Origin: Apostichopus japonicus
Lineage: Eukaryota > Echinodermata > Holothuroidea > Aspidochirotida > Stichopodidae
Direction of reading: 5' to 3'
DNA: 64,000 bases
Assembly (NCBI RefSeq): GCF_037975245.1
Contig: NC_092580.1
Location: 14,295,001 to 14,359,000, forward strand
The notes under the pieces were generated by a model. It had not been told where the DNA came from. It saw only the letters and a list, made by a program, of their open reading frames with translations, and ran no database searches. Positions 23,546 to 37,500 of this stretch are shown here, one piece after another. Within the stretch, counting starts at the first letter, position 1; each line of letters starts with the position of its first letter. The translations under genes were made by a program, and so were the position numbers.

Positions 23546-26519
23546 GGTACCATTAAATATATAGTTCTGTTAATCATGGAATCTCATTTGTTCAAGTGCA
23601 TGGGAACCATGTAAAGACGGAACTCAAAATATAGCATTTAAGCACATATATGGTTTCTGTGATATTGGCTACACCATGGCAGCTTACACTGTTAAAACCA
23701 CTGTAGGTAATTGTTCAATGGTAGAGGTACTGTATGCACACAGCTACAATACGTGAAGGAGTGAACAGCATTCAGTGTGTGATCTTGGCACTTAAACTGA
23801 AAAAGCAAATATGTATATATACTCTACCCTATAGATAATATATTGTGAAAGCAAAGCAAAGAACTCAAAATGAATTGTTGCCATTTCTTTGTGTAGTTTT
23901 GCTTTCATTGCAAGTGTTCCACTGATCTGGATATATATGCTCACAAATATCAGTGCATGTATATATGTAAGATCATGATCAGAAATGCTACAAAAACATT
24001 TTCAACATGGAGCGAAACGATAGGTGTCAGACTAAATTAAAAAAGTTTACAAACATGTACACTGTAGTTGAGTAATTTCTTAGTTGATCTCGATCACTCT
24101 GTTGAGTTAAGTATGTGGACTATAGCATTTAAATTCAAGCAGTATTTTGTGCAGTATTAGGACTCAAAAAGTTTATTGGAACCATTTTTTTGTTTTTTGT
24201 TTCATAAAGATATTCATGTTGCTAGGACAAAGAAATGAAAGGCTACTGTAGCTATGAGCTAGTAACTTTGTTAGGTTGTTTGCAATCTCGTAGATTGGAA
24301 GTCAAAAGCATCACAATGAAATCAAACTAATATATTGCAACACTCAGTATTTGAGCCTTAAGACTTGCAAAATGTATGGTGATATTATCAGTCTTATGTA
24401 ATTGCTTGAAACAACCCATTTTTAAAATGAAGGATTTGTGAATATTGTTGTGCATCACTTTAAGTGTTTGTAAAGAACTTCATAACAAGTGGAAAGTAAA
24501 CAAAGATTGTCTCCCTGTGCAACATAGCATTTTAATCATCAACATTTTCTTTCAGATCCACACAAAACATTAAATTATGGCTACAAATTTCTTTCTTAAA
24601 TAATGGAAATTATTCCAGTGGTATTCAACTAACCATTCCCCCCCTATCTACTAACATTATAATATTTATGGCAATCAATTGCAGGCATACTTGATCCAGT
24701 ACTAAGCGCATCGCAGAAATGCTATGCACAATACGCGAATTGCTTTATATAAGTGCATAATGTGCTGAGTCTAGGAACTTTACTGCAAAGGAAGTTAAGG
24801 AACCAAAGTACTTTTTTGAAAGAGATAAAAGTTAGTAAGAGCCTGCCAGGCTGCTATGTACATTGAATTTAAGCACTAATTTAGGAAATATAATGGCTTG
24901 TTCCTGTTCCTCGTGTCTGCGTGGTTCGTGAGTCGTAGACAGTGAATTACAGTACCAATACTGTACTGGACTTTAATATGTAGGTTCATTTCCTGACACA
25001 TGTTACAATGTCATTGAAACTTGTACGTAATCATAACACTGGCTACGAATTTCATGAAAGCAGAGTATTAGAAGAGGTGTTAGAAGTTAAACACTTCCCT
25101 GTTTGTGTAAAAATTAAAATGAAATAATATAAAAAGTCAAGAGTCTCATGCAGGAATGGGAGAAGTACTGAAGTAGATTTTGTATACTTTTTATGATATT
25201 AAGTTAAAGATTATATCAGGAATACCTAATTACTATATTCTTTATAAGCTTCAGAGTAATGTACAGCATATATGGCAACATAATGCTGTGTGTATGTGTG
25301 TGTGTGTCAGGATAATAGGCTAATAGCCATTTTTTGGGGTAAAATGTGAGATTTTGGACAACAAGTTTAGTAAGAAGCTCAAAAGATGAAAGAAGGGAGC
25401 TCGTTTCTGGCAAGTATCCCGTCATCACGAACTGGGATGAAAATGTATTCTTATTTGAAGTTAATGCAAGCATGTAATTATATACATCATTATATGACAG
25501 ACCTGGCTAGCATGTGCAGGTCTGTGGATGAGTCCTCGTTAACCCAATTAAGAAAGAAGTGAAATCATGGAGCTGCTTGATCTTGGAGAGGTTCAAGCTT
25601 ATTTTACAGTAGTCTTAGAACTGAATCTCTATATTTGATAACAGTCAATAAAGATGTGATGGAAATAGTCACTTTCTATCTAGCACCCAGACAATATCTT
25701 CTTGACCACTTGACATTTAGACTGTTTATTTTGTACGGAAGTGCCAGAGACCATTCAAGGATGTTCATCTGGTCTTCGGAGATGGCCAAACTTTTCGTTT
25801 GGACAACAAAGATCAGGTTTTGGAGGTCATCCCTTTGGAAAACTAGTTGTTGTTTAATGTACATCAAATTCAGATTGCATTGTACCCAAAAAATATCCCC
25901 AAAAATAGGCAGAATGATAAATTGGTATCACCCTCCATCTCTTTGGAGATATTTGCCGAAATAAAACCAGAATTGGTTGCCTTACATGATCCAACCGAAC
26001 GGGAACTTTACCAGCCGAAAGCTGGTGTGCTATCCACCAAACCTACACATCTCTTGTACAGTGTGTATATTGATCATTCTTTGTTAGTTTGGTGCATTTC
26101 TGTGGACAACCAAATTAGCTGTTGGGACAACCAAGTGGTAACACCTGGTTGATAAAGTCATTAAGTTACACCTCACTGGGACAGACACAATGCTGAGGGC
26201 ACTATACAGTAGTTGAAGTCACCATCCTCTGGCAGCCTTCTGTAGCTCTTAATATTATCAACGAACTCCCAACAATGTACCAATGACAAGTTTCAGTTTC
26301 AATTTTCTAAAAATAACAGTTAATTACTTTACTTTCAAGGCGTAGTCTTTACTTCTGACAGTTTTTGTGTACTCTGGCAAGTTTTTGACAGTAAAAGTTT
26401 TGTTTCCCATGCAGTATAAAACCAGCCTAATGCACAGTACCATTGCCATATAAGATTTGTATGGAATTTTAAAGACAACACTGTAACTTCCCAAACTTCT
26501 GATTGTAGCTGACTTATAT

Positions 26520-26890
26520 TCAAAGTTCATGTATCTGTTTGCTGGTACACTTATTAAAGTACTAAATACAACGCCAAGATCGTAGATACAGGTCACTGTA
26601 GCTTCACAAACTTGACCATTGCCTACTGTACAGCTGCCAACAAGAGGCTCATGTATCTGTTGCTGGTACGCTGTTTAAAGTACTGTATTCAATGCTATGA
26701 TCGTAGATACAGGTCACTGTAGCTTCAGTATCAATGCAAACGTGACCATTGCCTACCGTACAGCTGCCAACAAGAGGCTCATGTATCTGTTTGCTGGTAC
26801 GCTTTCTAAAGTACTGTATACGACGCCACGATCGTAGATACAGGTCACCGTAGCTTCAGTATCAATACAAACATGACAGTTATCCTACTG
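26520..26890 (+). repeat. About 122-bp tandem repeat, three copies
   Basis: Units share GATCGTAGATACAGGTCAC, GTAGCTTCA, ACAGCTGCCAACAAGAGGCT and CATGTATCTGTTGCTGGTAC (or TGTTTGCTGG). Divergence between copies is modest. Non-coding. Confidence 0.85.
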
Positions 26891-29800
26891 TACAAGAGGT
26901 TGTATAAATTGTAGATTTCATTGTAGTCTATTAATAGCACTGGTCAGTGAGTTACTGGCCGGTCAGGTGATTTCCACTGTTACAAACATGTAGCTCTTGG
27001 TTATACAACAAGTTTCAAATATCTGGTGACAATTTTCTACAGCTACCTGTACTGTACTTTGAATTTTAAGTAATTGACCTCTCAATAGGATCATAGTGAA
27101 TGATATCTTATGTGGCATATTAAGACCAAACTTGTGTCCTTTACGATAATAAAATTTATAATTTATAAACACGAGGACAACAATATATATGCTATTAACG
27201 CGGATTCCGCTGGCCCTCCCCTTCGTTAATAGAAATTCAGTTTTATGCAGAAACAAGAGGGCTTCAAGTCACAAGGAGATGCCCAGATTTAGGGATGTTA
27301 AAAGTGAAATGAGTTTATGAGCTTTTGTTGATTTTTCTCTATTTATTTTGAGGTACAAGAGAAACGTGACAGTAGACATAAAATAGCAACTTATACTAAG
27401 ATGACATACTGATCATATATGAAATCTAAACAGGTCAAGAAATTGACATCAAAGGCACCAAAGAGCACTTTGGTGATACTTTGCACGTTAAAAGTGAATT
27501 GCTATGTAGCACCGCTTTGGAAAAGTTGCTCCATATTCAAAGAGGAGGGTCGTTTTCCTGAAATAAGGTTTAACATAGTCATTTCTTTCATGTTAGGACT
27601 TTCCAAAATATAATGGAATTTATTTCTCAGCTTATTAAGGATACATAGTTCACATGATCGTTAATGATGAAAAACAATGTTTTGATATCGTCCATGGGGT
27701 AATAGGAAAATGATTGTTTACACACGGGTACATTGAGATTTGGCATAAACGTCACTCAACTAATCTAGTTAGGAAATATCATTCACCCTACAATTCAAAA
27801 CATTATTAGAGCCATTTTGGGGGAATTCCCTGTTGATGTGAATGAGTAATTAAGTGTAGTGTGGTCAGGTATATTTCACACAAAGGACAAGCCAGTTTTC
27901 TACAGAGTAATCCGAGGTGAACTTTGAATTATGAGCTGTATATGTCATTATCATGAAATATTCTTAGGAATTTTTTTTAAAGTCATGTTTGAGAGTTTTT
28001 GATCACTACTACAGTATTTATAAATCCTACACCAAACGTTAATGATCCTTAGCTCAATGTCTGTGATAATATTGTAGCCAGCCATATACCATGCATTTTA
28101 ATAGTTATAATTAATTGAAGTATTTGTGTGCAGAATTTAAGGTGAAAAAGCTTCAAACTTGAAAGCCTCAAACTTCACTTACCTTACTGTACAGTAAGAC
28201 CGATCAAATAATTGTAGTTACAAAACAATTACTGTAGAAATTATGATATGATTTCTTAAATTAACTCGAAAGAGCTCTCCTTACTTGGTTGAAAAGTTGT
28301 TTGTTTACAGCTTTCGTAAATTTACTGTCATAACTGAAGTAGTTCCTAGGTAAGTTTGATCATCTACAATGTCAACAACGTTAGAACCAAATGTAAATAC
28401 CGCTTTATTTCTGACCTGACCCAGCGGGGAAAAAAAAAATTAAATGAAAAGATCACCAAGTCATAATAATCAACATGTTTGTTGCAACACACTCTTAATG
28501 CGTTCAAATTTGAGTTGAAAAGTTAAAATTGAAAAAAAAAGTTTAAACTTCGAAGGTTTCAATCTATTTAAAGATAGTAATAAGACCTCTTCTGAAACAC
28601 TGTTGAAACTATAGATAGTCAACACCAATTATTTTGCAAAGGTGTATGTTACAAAAAAAAACATGTAAGAAGACCATTGCCATGGTGATATCATTTTGTA
28701 TGTATAAATAATTTATCTAAAAAAGTTATTTTACCCTCAGGCAGCCATCTTTAAAGCAGGGAATGGAGTTTTGTAACTAACTCTAGAGTGAAGTTTTACC
28801 ATTAATTACCCAGTTCACTCAACAGAAGTGGTGCCATTAAAATGAAAAAGTGCCCTTGCTGACATAAATTTTGAGTAAAAGTGTCTTCTATATAGATCTA
28901 ACAATCACATTTCTACAGAGATTTTCAAGACAAGATAATATTCATGTAAACATGAAGACCCTCTCCCAAGGTTTCAGATATGAAATATTGCAATGGGTCA
29001 TAGGTCGGCACATTCTTTTTGGTGAATTGTTTGGAGAACTAGATTGTGTACATACAGAATGCATGAGCATGTACAGTATTGCAGTTACTTCTGCATGTAC
29101 TGTACACACCTTAGCTAAGACTAGATGCCTGCTGCAGTACATGTTTAGTTGAACTGTTTTGTAACAAAGTCACCTCCCTAGGGTAGTGGCAGTGGTGAGT
29201 AACATACGGGAAGACTCTAAGCGGGGTCTTGCTATGGGCCTATGTGGACCATTGAACTGGAAACTTGAAGACTTTATCTCCAACATTAGAACACACTTAA
29301 AAATAGGATTGTACTAAAGTGTTTCAACATACAGTACGTTCCTAATTTACGGTTAGTCTTGATGGTGTTGAGAATGCCACGTTTGCATTATTAATAATAT
29401 AAACGTGATAGCTGAAGAATTGTGTCTATGGGAATCTTTATATTTCAGGGTCTATTTGGACAGTCTATACACGATACAGTATAGCCTAGATCAAATACAC
29501 AGACGTTTGGGGCCAAAATTGTAATTTGCAGTTCATATTTACACTGGTTTTTTTTAATACAGTTTTTTTGGCACCACCATTCCCTCCTTTTAAGGTGATT
29601 ACTTTCTGAACTTGGCCTTCAGATTGGCTGTCCAGCCATTGCAGCATTGTTTTTAATTTCTGAATGGTCTGCCACAGAGATATATTTCCTTAATACAGTA
29701 TTCTTTCAAACTTCCTTTGTTGGTTCAGCTGTGGTAGGCCTGTTTATACGGTCTGTCATTGCATCACTGTAATCGTGGTAACCATTTATATGTCATTTCC

Positions 29801-30541
29801 TTGTAATTAGAAAGGTTTTGACTGTGATGTATGCAATGACCTTCTTCGGTCACTTCAATTCTGCTGTCAGATTATTTAGTCTTTTTTATTAATAGATAAA
29901 AAAAAAATTAGATTGGAATAATAAAGTACTTAGTAAAAAAAAAACACTTCTCTTTACATTCCAAATGTCTCCTACAAGTGACAGTACCACCTTCTACTTG
30001 GATAAGCATGAAAAATAAGCTGACGATCAAAACCATGCAAAATATTCATGATTTTGTTTCTGGCATCATAATGACAAAGCAACTAATAGCTATGTGTCTA
30101 TTTTATGATGTCATATATTCTGTTTCCCTACTTAAAACATGGACAGTATTAGATGCCTATATACTTTAGTTTGCATACACTTGTATTCACAGTAGCAGCA
30201 AATCAACTTTAGATACAGTTATATAACAGACAAAATAATTTTGTTTCTTTATATTTACATATACAGCTAACCTATACATACTGTAAATGGTATGATTCAA
30301 GTGCTTAAATTTATGATGGTAAAAAAAAAAATTGTGTTAAATTTTGAAATTCTGCATAGATCTTACAGAATTAAAAAAGTAAGTGGATAATCTTAAAAGA
30401 ATATCTATTGATAAAAGACCGACATTTTAAGTATATTCTTAAAAATTGCAACCTCCTTCCAAAGTTTTATAGAACCTGTCCTGTGGTGCCAAATTATTAA
30501 AGATGATTGATCTATTTTTTTTGTTATTTGATTATTTTCAG

Positions 30542-30691
30542 GGTACTCAAGAAGATCATGCATACATCGCAGCCCAAGGGCCTCTTCCTACCACAGTTAA
30601 CGATTTCTGGCGGTTGCTATGGGAGAGTGGCAGCAATGTCATCATAATGGCCTGTAACGAGTACGAGATGGGCAAAAATAGAAACCGCCAA
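30542..30691 (+). CDS. PTPN12: PEST-group phosphatase, exon 4
   Basis: A 150-bp exon (TTTTCAG acceptor, GTAAGT donor, phase 0-0), 50 codons. It reads [20 protein letters not shown] then [29 protein letters not shown]-x-TT-x-DFWR is the classic phosphatase core motif, and [12 protein letters not shown] matches IVMACREFEMGR of human PTPN12. It ends NRNRQ, giving a short insertion relative to human before KCERYW in the next exon. Confidence 0.97.
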
Positions 30692-33447
30692 GTAAGTCGC
30701 CTTGGTCCTACTTGCTCTTGAAGAATATAGAATATATGCAAAGTTCTAACACCCCATTCCTATACTGTATTCTCTACCGTACACTGTATGCAAGTTGGCT
30801 TTTGAATGGCACTTCTAGCAAGGAAGTGATTAAATGGGGATTTTCACCAATTATTGTACATTTTGTAATACATCTAGTCTCAGATGTCTAGCATAGGACT
30901 TGTATTCTTTATGTGAAGTTATCCATGATCCCCATTGCATTTAACAATTCAGTTGGTCTTTCCAAAAAAATCTTTCTTTTTGGTGGTTTTCCAGTCAATT
31001 TCCTGTTCATTATATGCTTAGTCATAGTATTTTGTCCATGGTGTTTTCATGTGTGACAGGCATCTGAACCTTTTTTCCTCAAACTTAAGCCAAACTTGTA
31101 AATTAAGGTGCATGGAGAATCTTTTTGAAACTTGCCCTTTGTACCAGTTAATAGATATATATATATACTAGTGAATAGCAATATAAGTAAAATAACAAAA
31201 TTTGAATGAAAACCTTCAGAAAGTTTTTGAAGGTCAGGAAGTACAGTAGTACTGCATGGTGATGTGCAGACTAGTTTTACTACCTAGAAACGTACTGTAC
31301 TGTAAATGTGGGCAAAATACAATAATCCTTTATATACAGTATCTCCTTCTGCCTATTCACAACTGCTTTTGATGATGACATATCTGAAAGCAACTTGTAA
31401 ACAAGAGAGAAAAACAGCAATAATGATATATATTAAATATAAAATAGTCTACAATGCACACATATTGTCCTCCAAATTACAGCATATATATATGTATATT
31501 AATGCACATGTATAAGGAAGCTATATCATAGGACAAATTAGATTTGTACACACAGGAAAGCTGTACAGTATAATATGTTATTGGTACACTGTTTAGCTTA
31601 TGAGTCATCTAGTATAGTTTTGTTGCCAAACTCAACTTTTGTGAGGTCAGTTATTACAGTAGGTACAAATCTGCATACTTATAGTAACAGCACAATGCCA
31701 ATAGGAATAGAGTACAGTGGAACATTAACATAGTCGATAGTCGTAATAGATTAATCGCCAGTAGTCTCGATCACACTTTGAAAGTTTGATTAATCGCGCT
31801 CAAAACCTTAGATACGAATACTCGACTGCAAGCTAGCACTACATACTTGAAAAATAGCCTAACCTATCAACAACAACACTAAAGCAAATTTTCAGCAAAT
31901 ATCGCAAAAGTATACAGGTTCTTAGAATGGTACACTGGTACTATGCTGTGTTCAAAATCGGCAAGCACCTGCTCCGGTTAGATTCATGTATTTGCTTGTC
32001 AGTAATGTGCTTGTTCTGCAGTGCAACATTCAGTCCTAGCAATGTTTAATCAATGTGCATAAAAGCAAATTCGTAAGTTATTAATCTTTTACGATTGCCA
32101 AAGTATTTGTCATTTCTTCAAACATGTTGACAATTACTGCATTACTGGCCTGGTTCATATTTATCGGATGTCTGTTAGGATGTGTCGATTGCGGTGTAGT
32201 TTAATTTCAATGTGCAAAATATGTGCCTACTATCAAGCTAGGCTAGAGCCTAGCCTTGAACGTTGAACGTCCTTCTACAGAAAACCCTTGCATACAGATC
32301 ATCACACCGCTACAAGGTGTTACATCTATTCATTGTTTGCACGTTCGCTTTTATTGGTTCTAGTAGTTGTAGTAGCCTTGTAGATTCATTCGAAAGTTTT
32401 TGATTTACTATGAAGGATTCTTTGAAACGTCGTAGATTGAAAGTTGTTCACAGTTTTTGTTTGGTAGATGGTTTAAGATTATTTAGACACCACACGTTAT
32501 GACACGAATAACAAATAAAGACAGTGCACCATGGAAAAAGATTTGTTTTGACTGTATTTCTGCAATGTTAAAATGACAGTGATGATGCCGTAACTCTAAC
32601 TGAGTAATTGCGAGAAGAGCTATGCAATTGATCAACTACAAAAGAAAGAGTCAACTCACAGCACTAGCAGATACAGTATCTTACATTATTATCACAAAAA
32701 GTTAGTACAGCATGTAAAGCCAGCCATGCTTCCGGTCAAGTTCACCTGATACTTCCTTATCTCGGATGTAAAATTACAGAACTATTGTTTTAATCTAGCT
32801 AGTGAGGAATTGGATGAGAAGTACAATTAAATAATAGTGCAGAAAAAATTATTGTATGTAAAATATAAAAGACAACCAACATGAGAACTATAGAGAGTGG
32901 AAGGAATATGGCTGAAAGTTATTTTCCTGACCTAGAGCCACAGTGAATTGGATGCAGTAATAATAAAAATAAATAACAAAACGACTACTGTAGATTTATA
33001 TAGCGCCACTCCAGGAAACAAGTAACTGCCCATGGCGCTTCACAAAGTGGAAAGCATCAACACTGAAATGGACAAAAAAAAAACAAGTCTTCAGTAAACT
33101 CTAAAAAATTAGCATCAGTTGGTAAATTTGCTGAAAATTCATGTAAGTATACATATCATACTATGCAGTGTCGAAAAGAAGGAAAGGTGACAAAAGCAAG
33201 GTGATAATAGCAATCTCCTATCAGTTCACTATATTATAATTTATACTAAAACAGTACACCAATGACCAAATTTGGTTTACCCCAAAAGTTCCAAATTCTG
33301 TATTCTTCTACTGTATCTTATGGTTGGGATTTTTCAAAGAATTTTTTTTTGTATGTCCTGTTCTTGGACAGATGGCACAATGAATCAACAAGTTGAAATA
33401 GGTTGTGGTCTTTCAATTTCTGTTCTATCTTTTCACCCTAACAACAG
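30692..33447 (+). other. Phosphatase intron 4
   Basis: A 2.76-kb intron. At about 32,959-33,060 it holds a CR1/L2-like LINE 3' tail fragment on the minus strand: an AT-rich simple repeat, then ATTTATATAGCGCCA and GGCGCTTCACAAAG on the + strand. No exon recognised. Confidence 0.75.
32959..33060 (-). mobile_element. CR1/L2-like LINE 3'-tail fragment
   Basis: On the minus strand CTTTGTGAAGCGCC...GGCGCTATATAAAT precedes an AT-rich tail. This paired GCGC-containing layout is typical of 3' ends of CR1/L2-type LINEs in deuterostomes and matches the tail of the element at 49,975. No coding sequence remains. Confidence 0.6.
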
Positions 33448-33516
33448 CATAAATGTGAGCGTTATTGGGCGGAGGAGGGAGAAGTGAAAGAATTTGATGA
33501 AGTCTCGGTATCACTT
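33448..33516 (+). CDS. PTPN12: PEST-group phosphatase, exon 5 (KCERYW)
   Basis: A 69-bp exon, acceptor AACAACAG and donor GTAAGT, phase 0-0, 23 codons: HKCERYWAEEGEVKEFDEVS then VSL. KCERYW is the conserved phosphatase motif, followed in human PTPN12 by PLYGED. Confidence 0.95.
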
Positions 33517-34516
33517 GTAAGTATGCTTTCCTGTCGTAATCACAAGTGCACTTGTTTCTTTTTTATGGTACTTCCAACTTTGGGGGTTTTTTTGTCGCCG
33601 AGAGCAAAACGTTTCACTTCTGCAAACGCCTGTTGTGGGTAAATATGTAATAGTTAGACCCATGAAGAGACACAGACAAACAGACAGACAGACAGACAGA
33701 CTGACTGACAGACAGACAGGCAGGAAGTTAACTTGGACAAATGAGCAATGATTTACAGAGCAAATATAGATACAGCAATGGAGGGGTAAGATGAAAAGGA
33801 AAGAGTGATTGAGAAATTTAATGGCTGTGGAGATGGCAAGTTGTAAGGAATAAACCACAATATTGCAAAGGAATAAAAAGTTTCTTCATTCACATTAAGA
33901 GTGTCAGACTAGCGGCTCATGATCAGTTTGTCAGTTTCTATGGGAGTGATAGACAGCTATTATGTGAGTAAATCACAGTCAGCAAGTAACTCACAGCTAG
34001 ACACCCCCTCCCCCTCCCCTCCCCTTCCCCCCTCCCTCCCCTTCCCCCTTCCCCCTTCCCCCTCCTCCCTCCCCCTCCTCCCTCCCCCTCCTCCCTCCCC
34101 CTCCTCCCTCCCCCTCCAGTTTATTCTAAAGCAGATTGATTGTTAGTTTTGTCATCTACCTCACATCTACAGTAGATTGTGTAATTTATACTCTCATCCA
34201 ATAGTCTGAATTACAGTACTCAAATGTCGAATGTCTTCAACAACCATTTTTCCCCTGCCTTAATTCCCCACAACCCACGTGCCCATAAAATCTCTTACCG
34301 AGAAGTCGACAATTAGTTTCTGTTCTAATGTGTTTTCACAGGGCTCCATTTTCCTTAGCTGTCGATTAATTTAGCAACTTAGAGAAAATTAAGGAGACCT
34401 TCTATCGGGTCTGCAAAATATCCATCAGAGTGCACAGATGAAAAGAAAAAAAAGAGAAATATATTGACATGATTGAGAAAGTTTTCTGACTATTCCTATT
34501 TTTTTTCATTTTGAAG
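33517..34516 (+). other. Phosphatase intron 5
   Basis: A 1-kb intron with a (GACA)n microsatellite (33,672-33,722) and a CT-rich minisatellite (34,001-34,120) of CCCCCTCCTCCCTC units. Nothing coding seen. Confidence 0.8.
34001..34120 (+). repeat. Polypyrimidine minisatellite (CCCCCTCCTCCCTC)n
   Basis: A C/T-only tract of about 120 bp with 13-14-bp repeat units, preceded by the (GACA)n tract 280 bp upstream. Low complexity. Confidence 0.9.
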
Positions 34517-34573
34517 GTTGAATCTGATTTTAAGAAGAGAGATTACAAGGAAAGATTGCTGAGGGCAAAGAAG
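34517..34573 (+). CDS. PTPN12: PEST-group phosphatase, exon 6
   Basis: A 57-bp exon, acceptor TTTTGAAG and donor GTAAGT, phase 0-0, coding VESDFKKRDYKERLLRAKK. It corresponds to the human PTPN12 stretch with ARTDYFIRTLLLE before the WPD-loop exon. It is less conserved, as usual for this part of the domain; length, phase and position fit. Confidence 0.88.
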
Positions 34574-37500
34574 GTAAGTAAACACAGACAGAAAGAAAAA
34601 GTACAATACTGCATCAATGTATGTCTTACACTCTTCACCTGAATGTCATAACAGCTCGTAAAAATAACGGCGGCAGGCAAACTGGATGGCTTCTTCCTTC
34701 TAATCGTTTTCCCTTTCACTCCTGCAATGTGGCAGTCATTAGACTTTTAAGTGCAATATATTTCTATCTGCATTATCACAGGCATTATCTTGGTTTCAAT
34801 TTATATGTGTTTCCACCTGAAGAAGCAGAAATACTCATTACTGGTGTATTCCTCAGCATGTACAGTATTTTGTAGTAGGGCAGAAAACAGGAGATGCAAA
34901 AAAAATTAAATATATACCCCTCAGTAGGAATATTAAAATACATAGAGGGTAGGGGAGGGGAGGGGAGGGATCAAAAACCTTGTAAAGTTATAACATACTC
35001 AGTACCCCCCACCCCTACCCCCACCCCCGCCCCAGATTGCTCCTCTGCTTTGTCATCTCTGGTCTTTTACCCCTGTAGTTGTAAAATCTAAACAAGGTAA
35101 ACTGGTAAAACTGCATGACTTGCAGGTTAACATGGAACTATATAAACCAACAGAGATATTCAGCTCTTTCCAAATGATCAATATTAGGCTTAGCTTGAGT
35201 TTTTCACCACCCCCCTCCCACACCCCCCACCCTCCCCCAGAGCTGGCTGTATTCATTCATGGATGGATTGTAAGTGCTTGTACATGTAAAGAAGTGGCAT
35301 TTGCTCACAACTGAAACTATATCCAATTCCATGTACATTGTCACTAAATGAATTTATATTTTTATGCCAAAGGGCATGAATTCACATAATTTCCCCCTTT
35401 CTTAAATGCTCAGTTTAAAGACATTAAAATATGGTCTTTTGAATAAAAAGTAAAGTACATATTTAGAATGCTGTGAAATATCGTTGTAGGAAGTAAAAAG
35501 ATGACAGGATAGATACACAATGGAGAAACTACAGGGAAGTTACAGTAGTATTATAAAACATTGAAAAGAAAACACGAATGATTAGCTTCTCCAAGTCTCA
35601 CATAAAGTTCTGTATCACCAAGTTCATGCATTCTCAGTTTCTATACTGTTTACACGGTTATAGCATGTACTGTACCTGCATCTTGTTTACTCACAGTAGC
35701 AAACGTTGCGGTCATGTCTTTATTGCAACCGCGAATAATAATTAAAAGATACGTAAGAGCTGTAATAAAGAAAGCGTATTACATGAAACCAAAACATCCA
35801 ATGACATCACAAAAGGATCATTAATCGGTCAAATCATTGTTTTTGCTATACTGCACTTTCATGTCACACTTCAGAGTAATCGTTGTTTTGGAGCAGTATG
35901 AATCTGTATGAACAGTATGAATATGTATGAGCAGTATTGGTATGTTCTATCACATAAAGGCCTGGTACTTGTTCGTACTGTCAGCAGGATGATACGGGAG
36001 GACAGTGTGGGGTTGGCAGTAGTGTTAGAAAATTGTTCCATCTGTGACTGGTTATTATAGCTCAATTTAATTTAATAAATACAGTATCTAATTCAACTGA
36101 AATTTTTGAGTAAAACTTGAGTAACTTCATCTTGTTAGCTGTGCAGACTGCTGCATGCTCTTACAATGTTAGAAATGTTTTCTAACATGACATTGCTTTA
36201 CACAACATTTCGCCTTTCAAAACATAACATGACTGAGCAAAAAAAAGGAAAAAGAATGCAGCTCAATGCATTCACTGTTGAAAGCTGTGACCAGGTAACC
36301 AGAAAGCTTGCTGATGTATATATTTCCGTCCTGTGTAATTTGTTTATTAGTTCTGCAGAGGAGTCCTATTTACCAGCTGGACAGCTTCATTTTCCATTGG
36401 GTTGAATTAACTTTGTAACATACTAAGTCATACACAGTTTACACATACTGCGGACTGTTGTCAACGCACCTTAATAGTGATTTATGTGACTACAATCTTT
36501 TGTCTACTAGGGTGGAGGGGGGGGGGGGTGTAATGTACACCCCTCCCCTTTGCAACCTCACACAAAAAATTAGTAAGTCATTAGCATGTCTATATTTGTA
36601 GACCTTATTATAGACCTACAGTAATTTTTATGCCTCAAAAAGTTAAACTCTACCACTGAGCTATGAGCAGCATTTGACAACACTTAAATAATCAGCCACA
36701 AGTGTTCGTGGGAGAAAACGAATGGCATTGCACTTACACTGCATGTTAGCTGGCCTATCTAGTTAGCAGTTTTACACCACTGTGGGAAGGCACAGTAATT
36801 TTGTTGCGATCTTGTATAGAACCATAGATGACACCCATTGTTATTCCATACAAACCATTTAATACAAACAAGTGTCATTCAATACAAACCATTCAATACA
36901 TACCAGTGTCATTCAATACAAACCAGTGTCATTCAATACAAACCATTCAATACAAACCAGTGTCATTCAATACACCCATTTAATACAAACCAGTGTCATT
37001 CAATACAAACCAGTGTCATTCAATACAAACCAGTGTCATTCAATACAAACCATTCAATACAAACCAGTGTCATTCAATACAAACCAGACAGCTAGAGGGA
37101 AGGGTATTTCAAGAGGTATTTAGCTACTTTCATCACATGCATAATAATTAGCTATCAAGATAGATAGCTCAAGATTGCAGCTAGAAAACTGCATGCTTCG
37201 TGATATGATCTAGCTAAAAGTTCTTTGCTCTTTCATATAATCTAACAGTTATTATTCAAGTGGAATTGATACTTAAATGTAATCTTCCCTTATTTAGGTG
37301 ACTTTCAGATAAGCAAGTAAAAGATGTTTGTGAAGTATAATGTGGCTGACATTTCTCATATTAAATGTTTTTCCTCAAGTATCTTCTGTCTCTATGTAAG
37401 AAATCTGAAACTGCTTTTTTAGCCTTGTGACTATCAGTTGTTAACATTCATCATCTTGTTGACTGACCCGGGCAGATTTTGGGTCTTTGGGAAGGCAGGT

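Larger units (their letters stand above)
20788..30541 (+). other. Phosphatase intron 3 (9.75 kb)
   Basis: A long AT-rich intron without recognisable coding sequence. It contains two tandem-repeat arrays (22,081-22,425 and 26,520-26,890), a pyrimidine-rich C/T tract (23,401-23,545) and short microsatellites such as (TG)n at 23,164-23,182 and 25,287-25,307. The numerous 60-110-codon frames on both strands show no family features. Confidence 0.75.

Noticed and set aside
23341-23556. Pro-rich and Gly/Glu-rich frames on opposite strands
   Set aside because: They are translations of the C/T-rich low-complexity tract.
36842-37086. A CRISPR-like array (regular 20-bp repeats)
   Set aside because: Units abut without unique spacers and the DNA is animal nuclear, so it is a minisatellite.
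36838-37123. Two overlapping repetitive frames (SIQTSVIQYKP and SFNTNQCHSIQ types)
   Set aside because: Read-through of the 20-bp minisatellite; both frames open only because the unit lacks stops.
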